From Anadara kagoshimensis (Eukaryota; Mollusca; Bivalvia; Arcoida; Arcidae), in assembly GCA_021292105.1 (NCBI GenBank), contig CM037871.1, forward strand, positions 38,131,182 to 38,195,181: a stretch of DNA of 64,000 nucleotides, given 5' to 3'. Shown here piece by piece: positions 49,501 to 54,695 of the stretch (positions are counted from its first letter, which is position 1; the number at the start of each line of letters is the position of its first letter). A program made the translations under genes and the position numbers. A model generated the notes under the pieces. It had not been told where the DNA came from, searched no databases, and worked only from the letters and a program-made list of their open reading frames with translations.

Positions 49501-52072
49501 ACCAATTCTTCTTAAAATAATCCCATATGGAAAAAAAAACATTATTGCAACAATTTTTTAATGAAATCATCTTAATGTATTCAATCAATGCTTCTAATTA
49601 AGTTACTTATTTATTATAAACTTATTGTATCATCATACATGTTATTTAACTGTTGCACAATTAAGTTTCCATAAACTGAAAAAATATTGCAAAAATAAAC
49701 TACATTGTAATTAATGGTACATTTATTAAAGAAAAAAAATCAGTAAATACTGGTATATCAGAGGAGTAAAAAGGCACTCACATGTTCGTGCTATAATAGG
49801 CCTGTAAGTCCTATCAAATAACTGGCCACTGCAGTAGCTCAGTTGGTAGAGTGCACGCTCCATAAGTAGGAGGTCATGGGTTAAAACCCAGACTGGGTCT
49901 GACCCAAGACTTAAAAGTGGGTAGTGACTGTTCTTTCTCTAAGCACTCTGCATTACAAAATGAAAGTCGTGGTTCTTTTGGATTGGAACTTAAATGAGGT
50001 CCTGTGTCACGATGGGCTTGATAAAGAACCCTGCCATCGGCACTACGCAAATTTCTGCATGTTCATCTATGGCTGGCTTCATCTCAATATAAGTGAAATA
50101 TTCTTGACTGGGACGTTAAACACCATTGTTCAACTGTGTCAAGTGACACGCATAAATTTGTATTTCTGAGTACTATAACTCTGGTTATTTATAATAAATA
50201 TTATTTAGAACAAGTAATATGTAGTTAAATATATATTGGTATTTCTGCTCTTGATAGTATGGCTTGGACTGAATTTGAAAACTGAATTCAAAATGTAAAC
50301 ATAATGTAGACAGAACCATTGACAATACCAAAATACAAAATTCTCTCCCATTGATTTATTTATTGTGGTGAGACAATAAATGGTATAAAATTATGTTTAT
50401 TGAGATCTTTGCAAGTCATCGTTTTGATATGGGGTGGGGGTGGAGTTAACACAATCTGGCACAACATCATTTATGATCAATAACTTCAATCTTCTTGACT
50501 TATTACTTTTCAATTTCTTTTGTAAGATAAATCATATGAACAGGGAATTAAAATATTAATATCCGTTGCATTAAGTAGTTAAGAAGAAACGCATGACTAT
50601 ATTAACAAACAAGGAAAACTGGACTGAGCGTACCGAACACACAAAAATTTCGTTCTCCAAATATAAACTCGTAAAAATTTCTTCTCTCCAAGAATGCATG
50701 TACATGTACTTCAGTCAACATGATATATATAAATATGCATGCTTACAGATATTATAGTTTGATTTTTAAATGTTTTCATTTCTTAATTATTCATTTTCAG
50801 TTTTTAACTGTATTTTTCTAATTTTACATTCAAATAGGAAAAAATTTTCTTTTTAACTAAACAATCATCGTTGTTTTACACAGAATATTTTTATTTATTT
50901 CCAGGTTTCATAGTGATGATGTATTGAATGCGGACTTTATATCTCCAACCTTACTTCGTGTTGTGCGTGTATTTAGGATTGGAGAGTTTAGACTTATCAA
51001 AGCCGCTAAAGGAATTAAAAACTATTGTTTGCATTAATAATGTCATTACCAGCTCTGCTGAATATTGGTGTTCTTTTACTTCTGGTAATGTACATTTATG
51101 CCATCATCGGCATGTCATCGTTCCAGAATCTCAAAATAACTGATCCACTAGATGAAATAATTAACTTCAGAACATTTACTAATAGTTTCATCTTGTTGCT
51201 CCGGTTGTCAACTTCTGCAGGTTGGAATGACATTCTGGAGCCATTATTACTTGATGAAGATGATGGATGTGATCCCAATTATTACACTCGACCTGATGGG
51301 GTCAAAATTCAAAGTTCAACTGGAGACTGCAGTCAACCTGCTATGGGTGTAATATTATGGTGTCGTACACTTTAATAGTGTTCTTGATTGTAATTAATAT
51401 GTACATTGCTGTATTCTTGAGAACTTCAACCAAGCTCACGAACAGAAGAAATAGGAATAACAGAGGATGATTTTGATGGTTTTTATGTGTTGGGAAAAAT
51501 ATGACCCTCTTGCTACTCAATTTATTAAATATGAGCATCTGCCTTCTTTTGTGGCAGAATTAGATCCACCGTTAGGTATACCAAAACCAAATGAGATAGC
51601 ATTAGTAGCATTAGATCTTCCGATAGTTGAAGGTGATAAACTTCATTGTTTAGACGTGCTAATAGGGCTTGTGAAAAATGTTTAGGTAAAGTAGAGGAAA
51701 CTGAGGAGTTTAAAGAACTTAAAAGCAGTTGGATGAAAAATATGCTCAAGAATTTCCAACTCGTGTCAATACTAATGTGAACTCTAGTACAATGATGAAA
51801 AAGAAAGAAGATGTAGCGGCAAAGGCTTTACAGAGAGCATGGCGCAGCTGGAAGACGCAGAACAGTTACGAAATATCACCAAAATGGCAGTAGAGAGCAA
51901 TCAAGCAGCGGCCGCAAAGAATTCCAAATCAAAAGGTGGCGCTATCTTATCATTAGGTCGTAGACTCAGTAGTGCACTTACTAGTTTCTTCAGCTCATCA
52001 CGACCCGCGAGTGCTGTCAGTCGTAAAAGTGTAAATAGTTTGTCACCATCACCGACAGATAAAACAAATTAG
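8618..52072 (+). CDS. NaV2: NaV2/DSC1/BSC1-type voltage-gated cation channel alpha subunit (26 exons seen, 5' partial)
   Basis: Pore-forming subunit of a four-domain plasma-membrane voltage-gated channel. The joined exons give about 1,870 residues; with a missing N-terminus of roughly 90 residues the total is close to the family's usual 2,000. Each domain has S1-S6, an arginine/lysine-spaced S4 and a P-loop. Filter residues are D (domain I, TLDFWE), E (II, CGEWIE), E (III, TFEGWM) and A (IV, STSAGW), i.e. DEEA. NaV1/para channels have DEKA and calcium channels EEEE, so this is the invertebrate NaV2 branch (DSC1, BSC1, NaCP60E), which is generally less sodium-selective. The III-IV linker carries MFL in place of IFM. 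All introns are GT-AG and phases match through exon 25. The final exon is interrupted by apparent missing bases. First exon(s) not found. Family assignment is strong; the exact ion selectivity is inferred from the filter. Confidence 0.95.
9064..9246. mobile_element. Palindromic MITE-like element in intron 1
   Basis: Left end GACCATGCCCACAATGTTCC and right end, read in reverse complement, GGCCACGCCCACAATGTTCT form diverged terminal inverted repeats around a short core. A related copy in the opposite orientation lies at about 30920-31115. Confidence 0.65.
9362..9545 (-). mobile_element. tRNA-derived SINE-like repeat, family C
   Basis: On the minus strand it starts with GTGGCCAAGTGGTCTAAAT (tRNA box A-like) and ends with the body containing 'CCAGTCAAGATTCTTTCACTT' in reverse. 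Related copies are at about 31140-31330, 57335-57570 and 62930-63015. Confidence 0.6.
10001..10110 (+). CDS. NaV2: Channel exon 2: end of domain I S3 and the S4 voltage sensor
   Basis: Acceptor 'aacaaacag', donor 'gtaagc'. Encodes [13 protein letters not shown], then S4 [21 protein letters not shown], with positive residues at three-residue spacing (R, R, R, K). The position matches the vertebrate exon that occurs as two mutually exclusive copies; I looked for a second copy in the flanking introns and saw none. Confidence 0.93.
10575..10790 (+). CDS. NaV2: Channel exon 3: domain I S4-S5 linker, S5 and start of turret
   Basis: Acceptor 'aaatttcag', donor 'gtaagt'. Encodes [19 protein letters not shown]5 ([21 protein letters not shown]), then the extracellular loop LRNKC...YNSTVS with a potential N-glycosylation sequon (NST). 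Ends one base into a codon, matching the next exon. Confidence 0.93.
11437..11494 (+). CDS. NaV2: Channel exon 4: domain I extracellular turret (58 bases)
   Basis: Acceptor 'attactacag', donor 'gtatgt'. Encodes [20 protein letters not shown] with an NSS sequon and a turret cysteine. Too short to show as a stand-alone reading frame; supported by phase (1 in, 2 out) on both sides and by position between S5 and the pore. Confidence 0.88.
11999..12143 (+). CDS. NaV2: Channel exon 5: domain I turret and P-loop (filter residue D)
   Basis: Acceptor 'ctttttatag', donor 'gtgaga'. Encodes [19 protein letters not shown], then the pore [15 protein letters not shown]. The aspartate of TLDFWE is the domain I filter residue; the E three residues on is the outer-ring acidic position. 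Sequon NYT present. Ends on a codon boundary. Confidence 0.93.
12336..12520. mobile_element. Degenerate copy of a TA-flanked 'TACAGTCAAACCTG' MITE
   Basis: Starts AATACAGTCAACCCT and ends GGCAAGTTGGACT, with the internal 'AAAGTGGTCTTTAT' and 'GAGGTGGCCTTTAA' blocks shared with the intact copy at 34360-34514. Lies in intron 5. Confidence 0.65.
12777..12911 (+). CDS. NaV2: Channel exon 6: domain I S6
   Basis: Acceptor 'tttgttacag', donor 'gtaagt'; 45 whole codons. Encodes [17 protein letters not shown], then S6 [24 protein letters not shown], the inner pore helix and gate of domain I, entering the cytoplasmic I-II linker. Confidence 0.93.
12912..14472. other. Intron 6: no feature beyond a short TC run
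   Basis: Between exon 6 and the 48-base exon. Contains (TC)n at about 13322-13338; otherwise unremarkable AT-rich DNA. Small open frames lack splice support or recognised homology. Confidence 0.6.
14473..14520 (+). CDS. NaV2: Small polybasic exon in the I-II linker, probably optional
   Basis: A 48-base stretch bounded by 'attgttttcag' and 'gtaaga'. It encodes [16 protein letters not shown] without a stop, phase 0 at both ends, so its inclusion or skipping keeps the frame (exon 6 ends and exon 8 starts on codon boundaries). It sits just after domain I S6, where a run of five arginines would add charge next to the gate and could act as a retention or trafficking signal. Supported by splice sites, phase and basic composition like the following exon, not by recognised homology; transcript data needed. 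Confidence 0.6.
15454..15709. mobile_element. hAT-like MITE with perfect 15-bp inverted ends
   Basis: Left end CAGGGGTTCAAAATT and right end AATTTTGAACCCCTG are exact reverse complements. The bases TCAACT occur on both sides as a likely target duplication. Internal sequence is non-coding with repeated 'GGTCC' pieces. CAGGGG ends suggest the hAT superfamily; the 6-bp match is shorter than the usual 8. Confidence 0.8.
15860..16549. mobile_element. 690-bp repeat, copy 1 of a near-identical direct pair
   Basis: Matches 17696-18386 with one single-base length difference noticed (16103 region). Its ends are inverted relative to each other: GGTATTAGACCTCAGT at the left, ACTGAGGTCTGTAACC at the right, so each copy looks like a terminal-inverted-repeat element. 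No coding potential seen. Confidence 0.8.
17696..18386. mobile_element. 690-bp repeat, copy 2
   Basis: Near-identical to 15860-16549 and in the same orientation, 1.15 kb downstream. The separating sequence (16550-17695) has no recognised gene, no tRNA primer site next to copy 1 and no purine tract before copy 2, arguing against a conventional LTR retrotransposon. Confidence 0.8.
21185..21709 (+). CDS. NaV2: Channel exon 8: bulk of the I-II cytoplasmic linker
   Basis: 525 bases, 175 codons, acceptor 'tttcattcag', donor 'gtaagt'. Starts [18 protein letters not shown], the expected basic/acidic helix following S6, then a serine-, lysine- and aspartate-rich disordered region ([29 protein letters not shown]) with many potential phosphorylation sites, ending [14 protein letters not shown]. 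The linker is divergent between species, so identity rests on position, phase and continuity with the domains on both sides. Confidence 0.9.
21735..24045. mobile_element. 2.3-kb mollusc-type non-autonomous element with internal satellite
   Basis: Begins TTAGCTCACCTGAGCGAAAA, followed by a (CCGTCGT)n-like stretch (21780-21830), and ends CCTCAGGTGAGCGTTAAGG + CCCATGGGCCTCTTG. The ends share an inverted GCTCACCTGAG, and AGGCCCATGGGCCT next to the right end is a perfect palindrome able to form a hairpin, as in Helitron-like non-autonomous elements. Ends of this type are, from general knowledge, common in bivalve genomes. No transposase is encoded. Classification as Helitron-like is inference. Confidence 0.75.
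22390..23800. repeat. 145-bp satellite array, about 10 copies
   Basis: Core of the 2.3-kb element. Each unit contains GGTTAATTATCTCAAAAACT, 'TTTTTGTATAGGCATGTATA', a 'GATCATTTTGATATATGAAT' block and AAAGGTCAAGGTCA. Successive units start 144-146 bases apart; later units have lost or mutated the GGTCA block. Confidence 0.92.
25617..26380. repeat. 41-bp minisatellite with self-complementary unit, about 18 copies
   Basis: Unit TTTTAGGTGTCATTTTGAAG + ATCACCTAAAACAGTCATGTG. Within each unit TTTTAGGTG pairs with CACCTAAAA across a 13-base loop. Variants lose one A/T (40 bp) or change AGG to AAGG. Not a CRISPR array: there are no distinct spacers. Confidence 0.93.
26501..26636. repeat. 48-bp tandem repeat, 2.7 copies
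   Basis: Unit AGCTTTGATAACCAAATTTT + AAAATTTGGCCTTCAATCTG + GTTCAATT. The 16-residue frame ([13 protein letters not shown]) is a by-product of the 48-base period. Confidence 0.85.
30200..30231. repeat. CA microsatellite
   Basis: Uninterrupted (AC)n about 32 bases, in intron 8. Confidence 0.95.
30752..30866 (+). CDS. NaV2: Channel exon 9: distal I-II linker
   Basis: Acceptor 'gtattttctag', donor 'gtaaat'. Encodes [20 protein letters not shown], continuing through [15 protein letters not shown]. Leaves one base, matching the phase of the next exon. Acidic then basic cytoplasmic sequence with no recognised domain. Confidence 0.85.
30920..31115. mobile_element. Inverted relative of the MITE at 9064-9246
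   Basis: Reads GCCGGCCACGCC...ATGTTCCGACACTAGC, CCGCCATCATGATACC, ...GCAATTCAAGCATGCCGGGG, TCGGAACATTTTGG. This matches the 9.1-kb element in reverse complement with clear divergence. Confidence 0.6.
31140..31330 (-). mobile_element. SINE-like repeat, family C, second copy
   Basis: Contains CAGTCAAGATTCTTTAGCTT and AACTGACAAACTTTCTGACA. On the minus strand GAGTTCAAATCCC resembles a tRNA box B and GTGACGAAGTGGTCTAAAG a box A. Confidence 0.65.
31489..31532. repeat. CA microsatellite
   Basis: Uninterrupted (AC)n about 44 bases in intron 9. Confidence 0.95.
32313..32738. mobile_element. hAT-like MITE, 426 bp
   Basis: Ends CAGGGTTCGTACAG and CTGTACGAACCCTG are perfect inverted complements; CTAGA flanks both sides. 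Both arms carry 'CCTAAAAAG(C/T)CCTT' sub-repeats. Non-coding. Confidence 0.8.
32800..33169 (+). mobile_element. tRNA-derived SINE, family A, full-length copy
   Basis: Head GGCCGCGGTGGCCTAATGGA has box A (TGGCCTAATGG) and GTTCGAGTCCC is a good box B, as in a tRNA promoter. Body includes GTGAATTTTCCTTGCCGTTG, and the tail is ATTCAACCAACCAA. Other copies at 56877-57266 (+) and 61049-61330 (-). Confidence 0.85.
33318..33565 (+). CDS. NaV2: Channel exon 10: end of I-II linker, domain II S1 and start of S2
   Basis: Acceptor 'tatttccag', donor 'gtaagt'. Encodes the cysteine/basic stretch [17 protein letters not shown], then [27 protein letters not shown] (S1) and the S1-S2 loop [18 protein letters not shown]. 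The CACCF cluster is a conserved feature just before domain II in this superfamily and could be palmitoylated (inference). Confidence 0.92.
34145..34315 (+). CDS. NaV2: Channel exon 11: domain II S2, S3 and first part of S4
   Basis: Acceptor 'atattttag', donor 'gtaagg'; 57 codons. Encodes [17 protein letters not shown] (S2), [17 protein letters not shown] (S3) and [10 protein letters not shown], the start of S4. The intron that splits S4 after FRL is at a position conserved in the sodium channel family. Confidence 0.93.
34360..34514. mobile_element. 155-bp MITE with perfect 15-bp inverted ends
   Basis: ATACAGTCAAACCTG at the left and CAGGTTTGACTGTAT at the right, with TA at both borders, which suggests a Tc1/mariner-type non-autonomous element. 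Lies in intron 11, 45 bases after exon 11. Confidence 0.85.
34793..34983 (+). CDS. NaV2: Channel exon 12: domain II rest of S4, S4-S5 linker, S5
   Basis: Acceptor 'ttttttttgcag', donor 'gtaagg'. Encodes [20 protein letters not shown], the strongly conserved S4-S5 signature, then S5 ([21 protein letters not shown]) and the short extracellular loop. Its first codon ATG is internal, not a start. Confidence 0.94.
35316..35418. repeat. About 57-bp tandem duplication
   Basis: ACCTTGATGAA...TTAAAAAAACAAACATCAAT + TCTTATATTTACA is present twice in a row in intron 12. Confidence 0.8.
35735..35885 (+). CDS. NaV2: Channel exon 13: domain II P-loop (filter residue E) and start of S6
   Basis: Acceptor 'gacatttcag', donor 'gtaagt'. 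Encodes [20 protein letters not shown], continuing [10 protein letters not shown]. The glutamate of CGEWIE is the domain II filter residue, with the second E as outer-ring acid. S6 begins [15 protein letters not shown] and continues in the next exon. Confidence 0.94.
36724..37021 (+). CDS. NaV2: Channel exon 14: domain II S6 and proximal II-III linker
   Basis: Acceptor 'tttaatttcag', donor 'gtagga'. Encodes [20 protein letters not shown] (S6 end), then [15 protein letters not shown], a tetra-cysteine followed by basic residues (possible acylation site), and a charged linker rich in K, E, D and S. Leaves one base. Confidence 0.92.
37512..37553 (+). CDS. NaV2: 42-base lysine-rich exon in the II-III linker, likely cassette
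   Basis: Bounded by 'ttatttcag' and 'gtaagt'. With the preceding base it reads [14 protein letters not shown]. It is a multiple of three, phase 1 in and out, so exon 14 can also join directly to exon 16 in frame, changing only one boundary residue. Supported by splice signals, open frame and lysine-rich composition like its neighbours; inclusion in transcripts unproven. Confidence 0.65.
37554..39152. other. Intron 15: nothing recognised
   Basis: AT-rich DNA without identifiable repeat, exon-like frame or RNA gene. Confidence 0.5.
39153..39277 (+). CDS. NaV2: Channel exon 16: II-III linker
   Basis: Acceptor 'caatttttag', donor 'gtagat'. Encodes [20 protein letters not shown], continuing to NKDGK. 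Phase 1 in, 0 out. Low-complexity, lysine/aspartate/asparagine-rich cytoplasmic sequence. Confidence 0.85.
39953..40209 (+). CDS. NaV2: Channel exon 17: acidic distal II-III linker
   Basis: Acceptor 'attattgtag', donor 'gtaagt'. Encodes [20 protein letters not shown], a long stretch alternating D/E and K, and ends [13 protein letters not shown], matching the family's 'DCCPxxC' region just before domain III. The internal ATG is not a start. Confidence 0.9.
40912..41053 (+). CDS. NaV2: Channel exon 18: domain III entry and S1
   Basis: Acceptor 'gtttattacag', donor 'gtaggt'. Encodes [20 protein letters not shown], then S1 [16 protein letters not shown]. The CxCW...W..R..C pattern is the conserved lead-in to domain III. 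Confidence 0.93.
41532..41705 (+). CDS. NaV2: Channel exon 19: domain III S1-S2 loop, S2 and most of S3
   Basis: Acceptor 'tgtatttcag', donor 'gtaagt'; 58 codons. Begins [20 protein letters not shown] (family 'LAFED'), then S2 ([16 protein letters not shown]) and S3 start ([11 protein letters not shown]). Confidence 0.94.
41706..42630. other. Intron 19: no alternative voltage-sensor exon seen
   Basis: Checked for a second copy of the domain III S4 exon (para-type channels have mutually exclusive exons in this domain); no [12 protein letters not shown] sequence is present. Ends with a long T tract. Confidence 0.6.
42631..42753 (+). CDS. NaV2: Channel exon 20: domain III end of S3 and S4
   Basis: Acceptor after a long T-tract ending 'ctag', donor 'gtaaac'; 41 codons. 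Encodes [16 protein letters not shown] and S4 [20 protein letters not shown], with at least five regularly spaced arginines, then QGMK. The [15 protein letters not shown] signature is diagnostic for domain III of voltage-gated sodium channels. Confidence 0.95.
43246..43509 (+). CDS. NaV2: Channel exon 21: domain III S5 and turret
   Basis: Acceptor 'gtttctttcag', donor 'gtaagt'; 88 codons. Encodes [21 protein letters not shown]5 ([18 protein letters not shown]), a turret with NRS and NHT sequons, and [14 protein letters not shown] leading into the pore helix. Confidence 0.95.
43787..43840 (+). CDS. NaV2: Channel exon 22: domain III selectivity filter (E instead of K)
   Basis: 54 bases, acceptor 'attttatag', donor 'gtaggc', phase 0 both sides. 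Encodes [18 protein letters not shown]. NaV1/para channels have ATFKGWM here; glutamate gives DEEA and is the key residue separating NaV2/DSC1/BSC1 channels from para-type. In this family the change from K to E lowers sodium selectivity and favours divalent permeation. Confidence 0.95.
44686..44823 (+). CDS. NaV2: Channel exon 23: domain III S6
   Basis: Acceptor 'ttattttag', donor 'gtttgt'; 46 codons. Encodes [20 protein letters not shown] and S6 [18 protein letters not shown], ending NTLKKQ. The family signature [16 protein letters not shown] is intact. Confidence 0.95.
45169..45782. repeat. 44-bp minisatellite, about 14 copies
   Basis: Unit GGTAATTTAAAGTGTTCTTC + ATGTAAGCATACCACAAATT + GTAT. 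Two sub-types alternate (ATGTAAGCATACC and ATGTACACACACC). It ends about 195 bases before exon 24. Reverse-strand open frames within it are repeat artefacts. Confidence 0.92.
45978..46088 (+). CDS. NaV2: Channel exon 24: III-IV linker (inactivation gate, MFL)
   Basis: Acceptor 'gttatttcag', donor 'gtaaga'; 37 codons. Encodes [20 protein letters not shown], then [17 protein letters not shown]. The fast-inactivation particle IFM(T) of NaV1 is replaced by MFL(T), which fits NaV2-type channels; the downstream K/R-rich, P-containing docking stretch is conserved. Confidence 0.94.
46639..46895. mobile_element. Degenerate MITE with 'GGTTTCACAA...TATGAAAC' inverted ends
   Basis: Starts GGTCCCGGTTTCACAAGCAT and ends TTATGAAACAGGAGCC. 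Same design as the better copy at 57735-57973. Confidence 0.55.
46994..47264 (+). CDS. NaV2: Channel exon 25: domain IV S1, S2 and most of S3
   Basis: Acceptor 'tattttcag', donor 'gtaagt'. Encodes [20 protein letters not shown] (S1), [17 protein letters not shown] (S2) and [17 protein letters not shown] (S3). Ends one base into a codon. No frame damage, in contrast to the next exon. Confidence 0.94.
47671..47760 (+). other. tRNA-like sequence (SINE head or tRNA relic)
   Basis: ATTAGCTCAGTTGGTAGAGC is a good box A and GGTTTGATTCC a good box B, with a CCTCC/GGAGG anticodon-like stem. The acceptor stem does not pair and the anticodon loop is 8 bases, so an active tRNA gene is unlikely. Confidence 0.5.
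48467..48657. mobile_element. 191-bp MITE with 'TACAGTAAAACCT' ends
   Basis: Left TACAGTAAAACCTCGATTCA; right GGTTTTACTGTA, the inverted complement for 12 bases. TA borders suggest Tc1/mariner-type. Interior includes AAATCGAGGGAGGCCC and TATCGAGGGGCATTATAAC. Confidence 0.75.
49824..50135 (+). mobile_element. tRNA-derived SINE, family B, full-length copy
   Basis: Head GCAGTAGCTCAGTTGGTAGA (box A) and GGGTTAAAACCC (decayed box B), body GGTCTGACCCAAGACTTAAA...ATGAAAGTCGTGGTTCTTTT, tail GGGACGTTAAACACCATT + GTTCAAC. A head-less copy lies at 58041-58307. Confidence 0.8.
50905..52072 (+). CDS. NaV2: Channel last exon: domain IV S4-S6, C-terminus with IQ-like motif; many apparent base losses
   Basis: Acceptor 'tatttccag'. 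Conserved blocks in order: [14 protein letters not shown] (S4), [16 protein letters not shown] (S4-S5/S5), [13 protein letters not shown] (pore, filter A), [17 protein letters not shown] (S6), an EF-hand-like DDFDGFY...[19 protein letters not shown] (IQ-like, calmodulin site) and an alanine/serine-rich tail ending DKTN-TAG at 52070. These blocks lie in different frames. Reading through needs about one added base near 50909, 51021, 51356, 51413, 51445, 51683, 51724 and 51862, two near 51491, and three (in-frame) in S4 at 50983-50990, where the family expects RIGRxLRLIK. All are losses, mostly in homopolymers, so sequencing/assembly error is the likeliest cause; true decay is the alternative. 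Confidence 0.85.
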
Positions 52073-54664
52073 AGATCCCATCCGTGGAAGTATTGTATGG
52101 AAAAAATGATAAGAGCGATGTAGAGTTATGATAAAAGTATTACTGATGCAATTGATTTTTTGTTAATAACTGTGTATTATTTACCGTAAATGGAGAATGA
52201 TATTCTTTTTACTAATAGGCGTAATCTTTTACTGCTGTCCAAGCTAGAAGCTAGTGCAATCTGAGACAAATACTGGAGTATACAATATTGTAAAATTCCA
52301 AATACCTGTACAAGTATTGTAATGTACAATATTAATTTTTTAACTCCAGCTGAAATGGCTTTTATCCCACCCAGATTGAGCATAAAATCAGTAAATAAAT
52401 AAAAACCGAAGGAATTAGCTGATTGGCTAATGTATGAAACCACATGGGGTCGTATCTCTATTGAATATGATTTTATATTTTAATATTTAATCTGTATGAA
52501 ATGAAGCAAAAATGTTATGATTTTACCAAAGACTATTTTTTTTCTATGTAAACTTTCAAATACATGTAGGTAAAACACAATTCACAGAATAGATGTGGAA
52601 ATTTTGAATTTCAGAAATCCATAGACAGGTTTCTAATTGTCAAACATATCTGATACCCTGTCAATAGTTTTCAATGGTGCATACAGCATAAAGTATGATT
52701 TAAAAACTACTTATATAAGATCAGTAAATTTAAAATCTGAATTTTTTTTCTATTTATAACACTGTAATTGATTACATCATATGGATAAATGTTCATAACT
52801 GTTTGAAATTTGATGTATAAAAGTGGTTAATTGTGTTGTGGAATTATATTGTTTGAAATTAACTTGACAAAACAATTTTTTCAGTATTAAATATGTAACA
52901 GGATTGTATTAAAATGATATTCCTGTTACATGAATATTTCTAAACACTTGTGTTTGCAAAATATAATATGTGGAAACATGCTGTGATATTCTGACAACGA
53001 AATGATGGCAAGAATTTGTCAGTGTTTGAAATGTAAACAATGTGAGTTGTTGATTTGTTTTTAATCTAAACCCATCCAGTCAAAAAAGGGCCACAGGAAA
53101 TTGGGAGGGGTGAGAGGGATATGTAAAGAAAAAGATATTTTGGGTTACTGTAATATTTTGTATTTACTAATTGAATTACTAAAGCACTACTGTACTACTG
53201 TAGTCAGACTAATTAAGATACATATATACAGTACATACATATATATACTGGATGTGTACATGACTATTTCCAGGAATATTCAGAATGCTATAAGTGAGGC
53301 TATGTTATAGAAGAATACCACCTCCAACTTTCATGTTTTAGTGCTAGACACCAGCTCAGAGCAGTGCATATATAGATTTCTTTGTTTTGCAAAACCAAAA
53401 AAAAATATACTTAAAATATAGATAAAGGAATAGAATTAACCATAATGGTTAAGCACCAGTAAGGACATTTCACTTGATTTATTTAGAAACAGAGGTCTCT
53501 GAGACACGGCCCCACAAATTGCTAAAATCTGCTAAAAATCACCAAATTGGCCAATAAAACTTGAATTGAAAATCTTGGAGTCTGAAAGTTGTGTTTTGAT
53601 TTGAAGTAAATTGGATTTCCTTGTGGCCTCGCTTTGGAATGGGCTCATTATTCTATCTTCTATATACACTGTACAACTAGTATTTTCTTTATAAAATTTG
53701 AAAATGCTGACTGAACATTTTCATGATGTCATTTTTTTCAGGATGCCAAATGTGTCAAATCTGTCAATGCCAAAAAAATGTAACTTTTAAAAAAAAAATA
53801 ATTCATTAATTTTCTTTTCTTTGTTTATTTCATTTTGTAAAATGATTTTTATACATATATGATGTTTGTCTGTGTTATTTAATCCTAGTCAGTTTTTTTG
53901 TTTTATAATCATCACCAATTTATTTCTTATTCTTTTTTCTCCTTTTTTTTCCCTTTTGTTATTTTGTTATTGTTATTGTCAGAAGTTTTTGTCAACCGAT
54001 TCAGAAATCCCAGAGTTTATCTGACTCTTTTGATACAGCGCACAATAAATACACATTAAAGTATTTTTTAACTGGTACATTATGTATAACTATTAACGGA
54101 CTCTGGTGGGCGACCCTGGTACAGGTACTTAGTTAATGTTATTTTAGAATTCAGACTTCAGTGTACCTGGTATCTTATTGTCATCATAGCCCTTTCCACC
54201 AAAAAATAAAAATAAAAACAAAACATGTTGGTAAACAAAAATAAGATCATTTTAAAAAAGGTTACAATGTACAGCCCTCAAAGTCTGTTTCAAAACTAAG
54301 TGGACAAGCTGGCCACCATTTACAAATTTTAGGTCGCCAGACACAATTCTAGGTGATTTGGCGACCATTTTAGAAGACAAAATTGAGGGCTGATGTACCA
54401 TCTATAATTCAAGATTGATGAGAACTTTTCCGCTGCCATACATTTTCTGTGATATTAAATTATTATTGTGCAATTTTTAGGAACAACTGGCATTTATTTT
54501 GATTTTTTTTAACTGTTATACAAAAAAGTAAATTCATGCACATTTGTACCATTAATACCAAATTTATTAGTGACCAGATAAAAATGTGAAATTTCAAAAG
54601 TCACAGTATCCTTTGCCTTTAACAAATGCTATGGTGATGAAATCCTGTCTTGATTTTAATTTTG

Positions 54665-54695
<31 letters not shown>

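Larger units (their letters stand above)
47265..50904. other. Intron 25 (3.6 kb)
   Basis: Holds the tRNA-like piece at 47.7 kb, the MITE at 48.5 kb and the SINE at 49.8 kb. The rest is AT-rich and unassigned; the open frame at 48789-49103 has no recognised homology. Confidence 0.6.

Noticed and set aside
8618..52072. para/NaV1 sodium channel or voltage-gated calcium channel
   Set aside because: Filter is DEEA rather than DEKA or EEEE, and the III-IV linker has MFL; sodium-channel-family signatures ([23 protein letters not shown]) exclude Cav.
50905..52072. Pseudogene call for the last exon
   Set aside because: Conserved protein blocks persist in every frame, all lesions are losses and many lie in homopolymers; an assembly error is the simpler account, though not proven.
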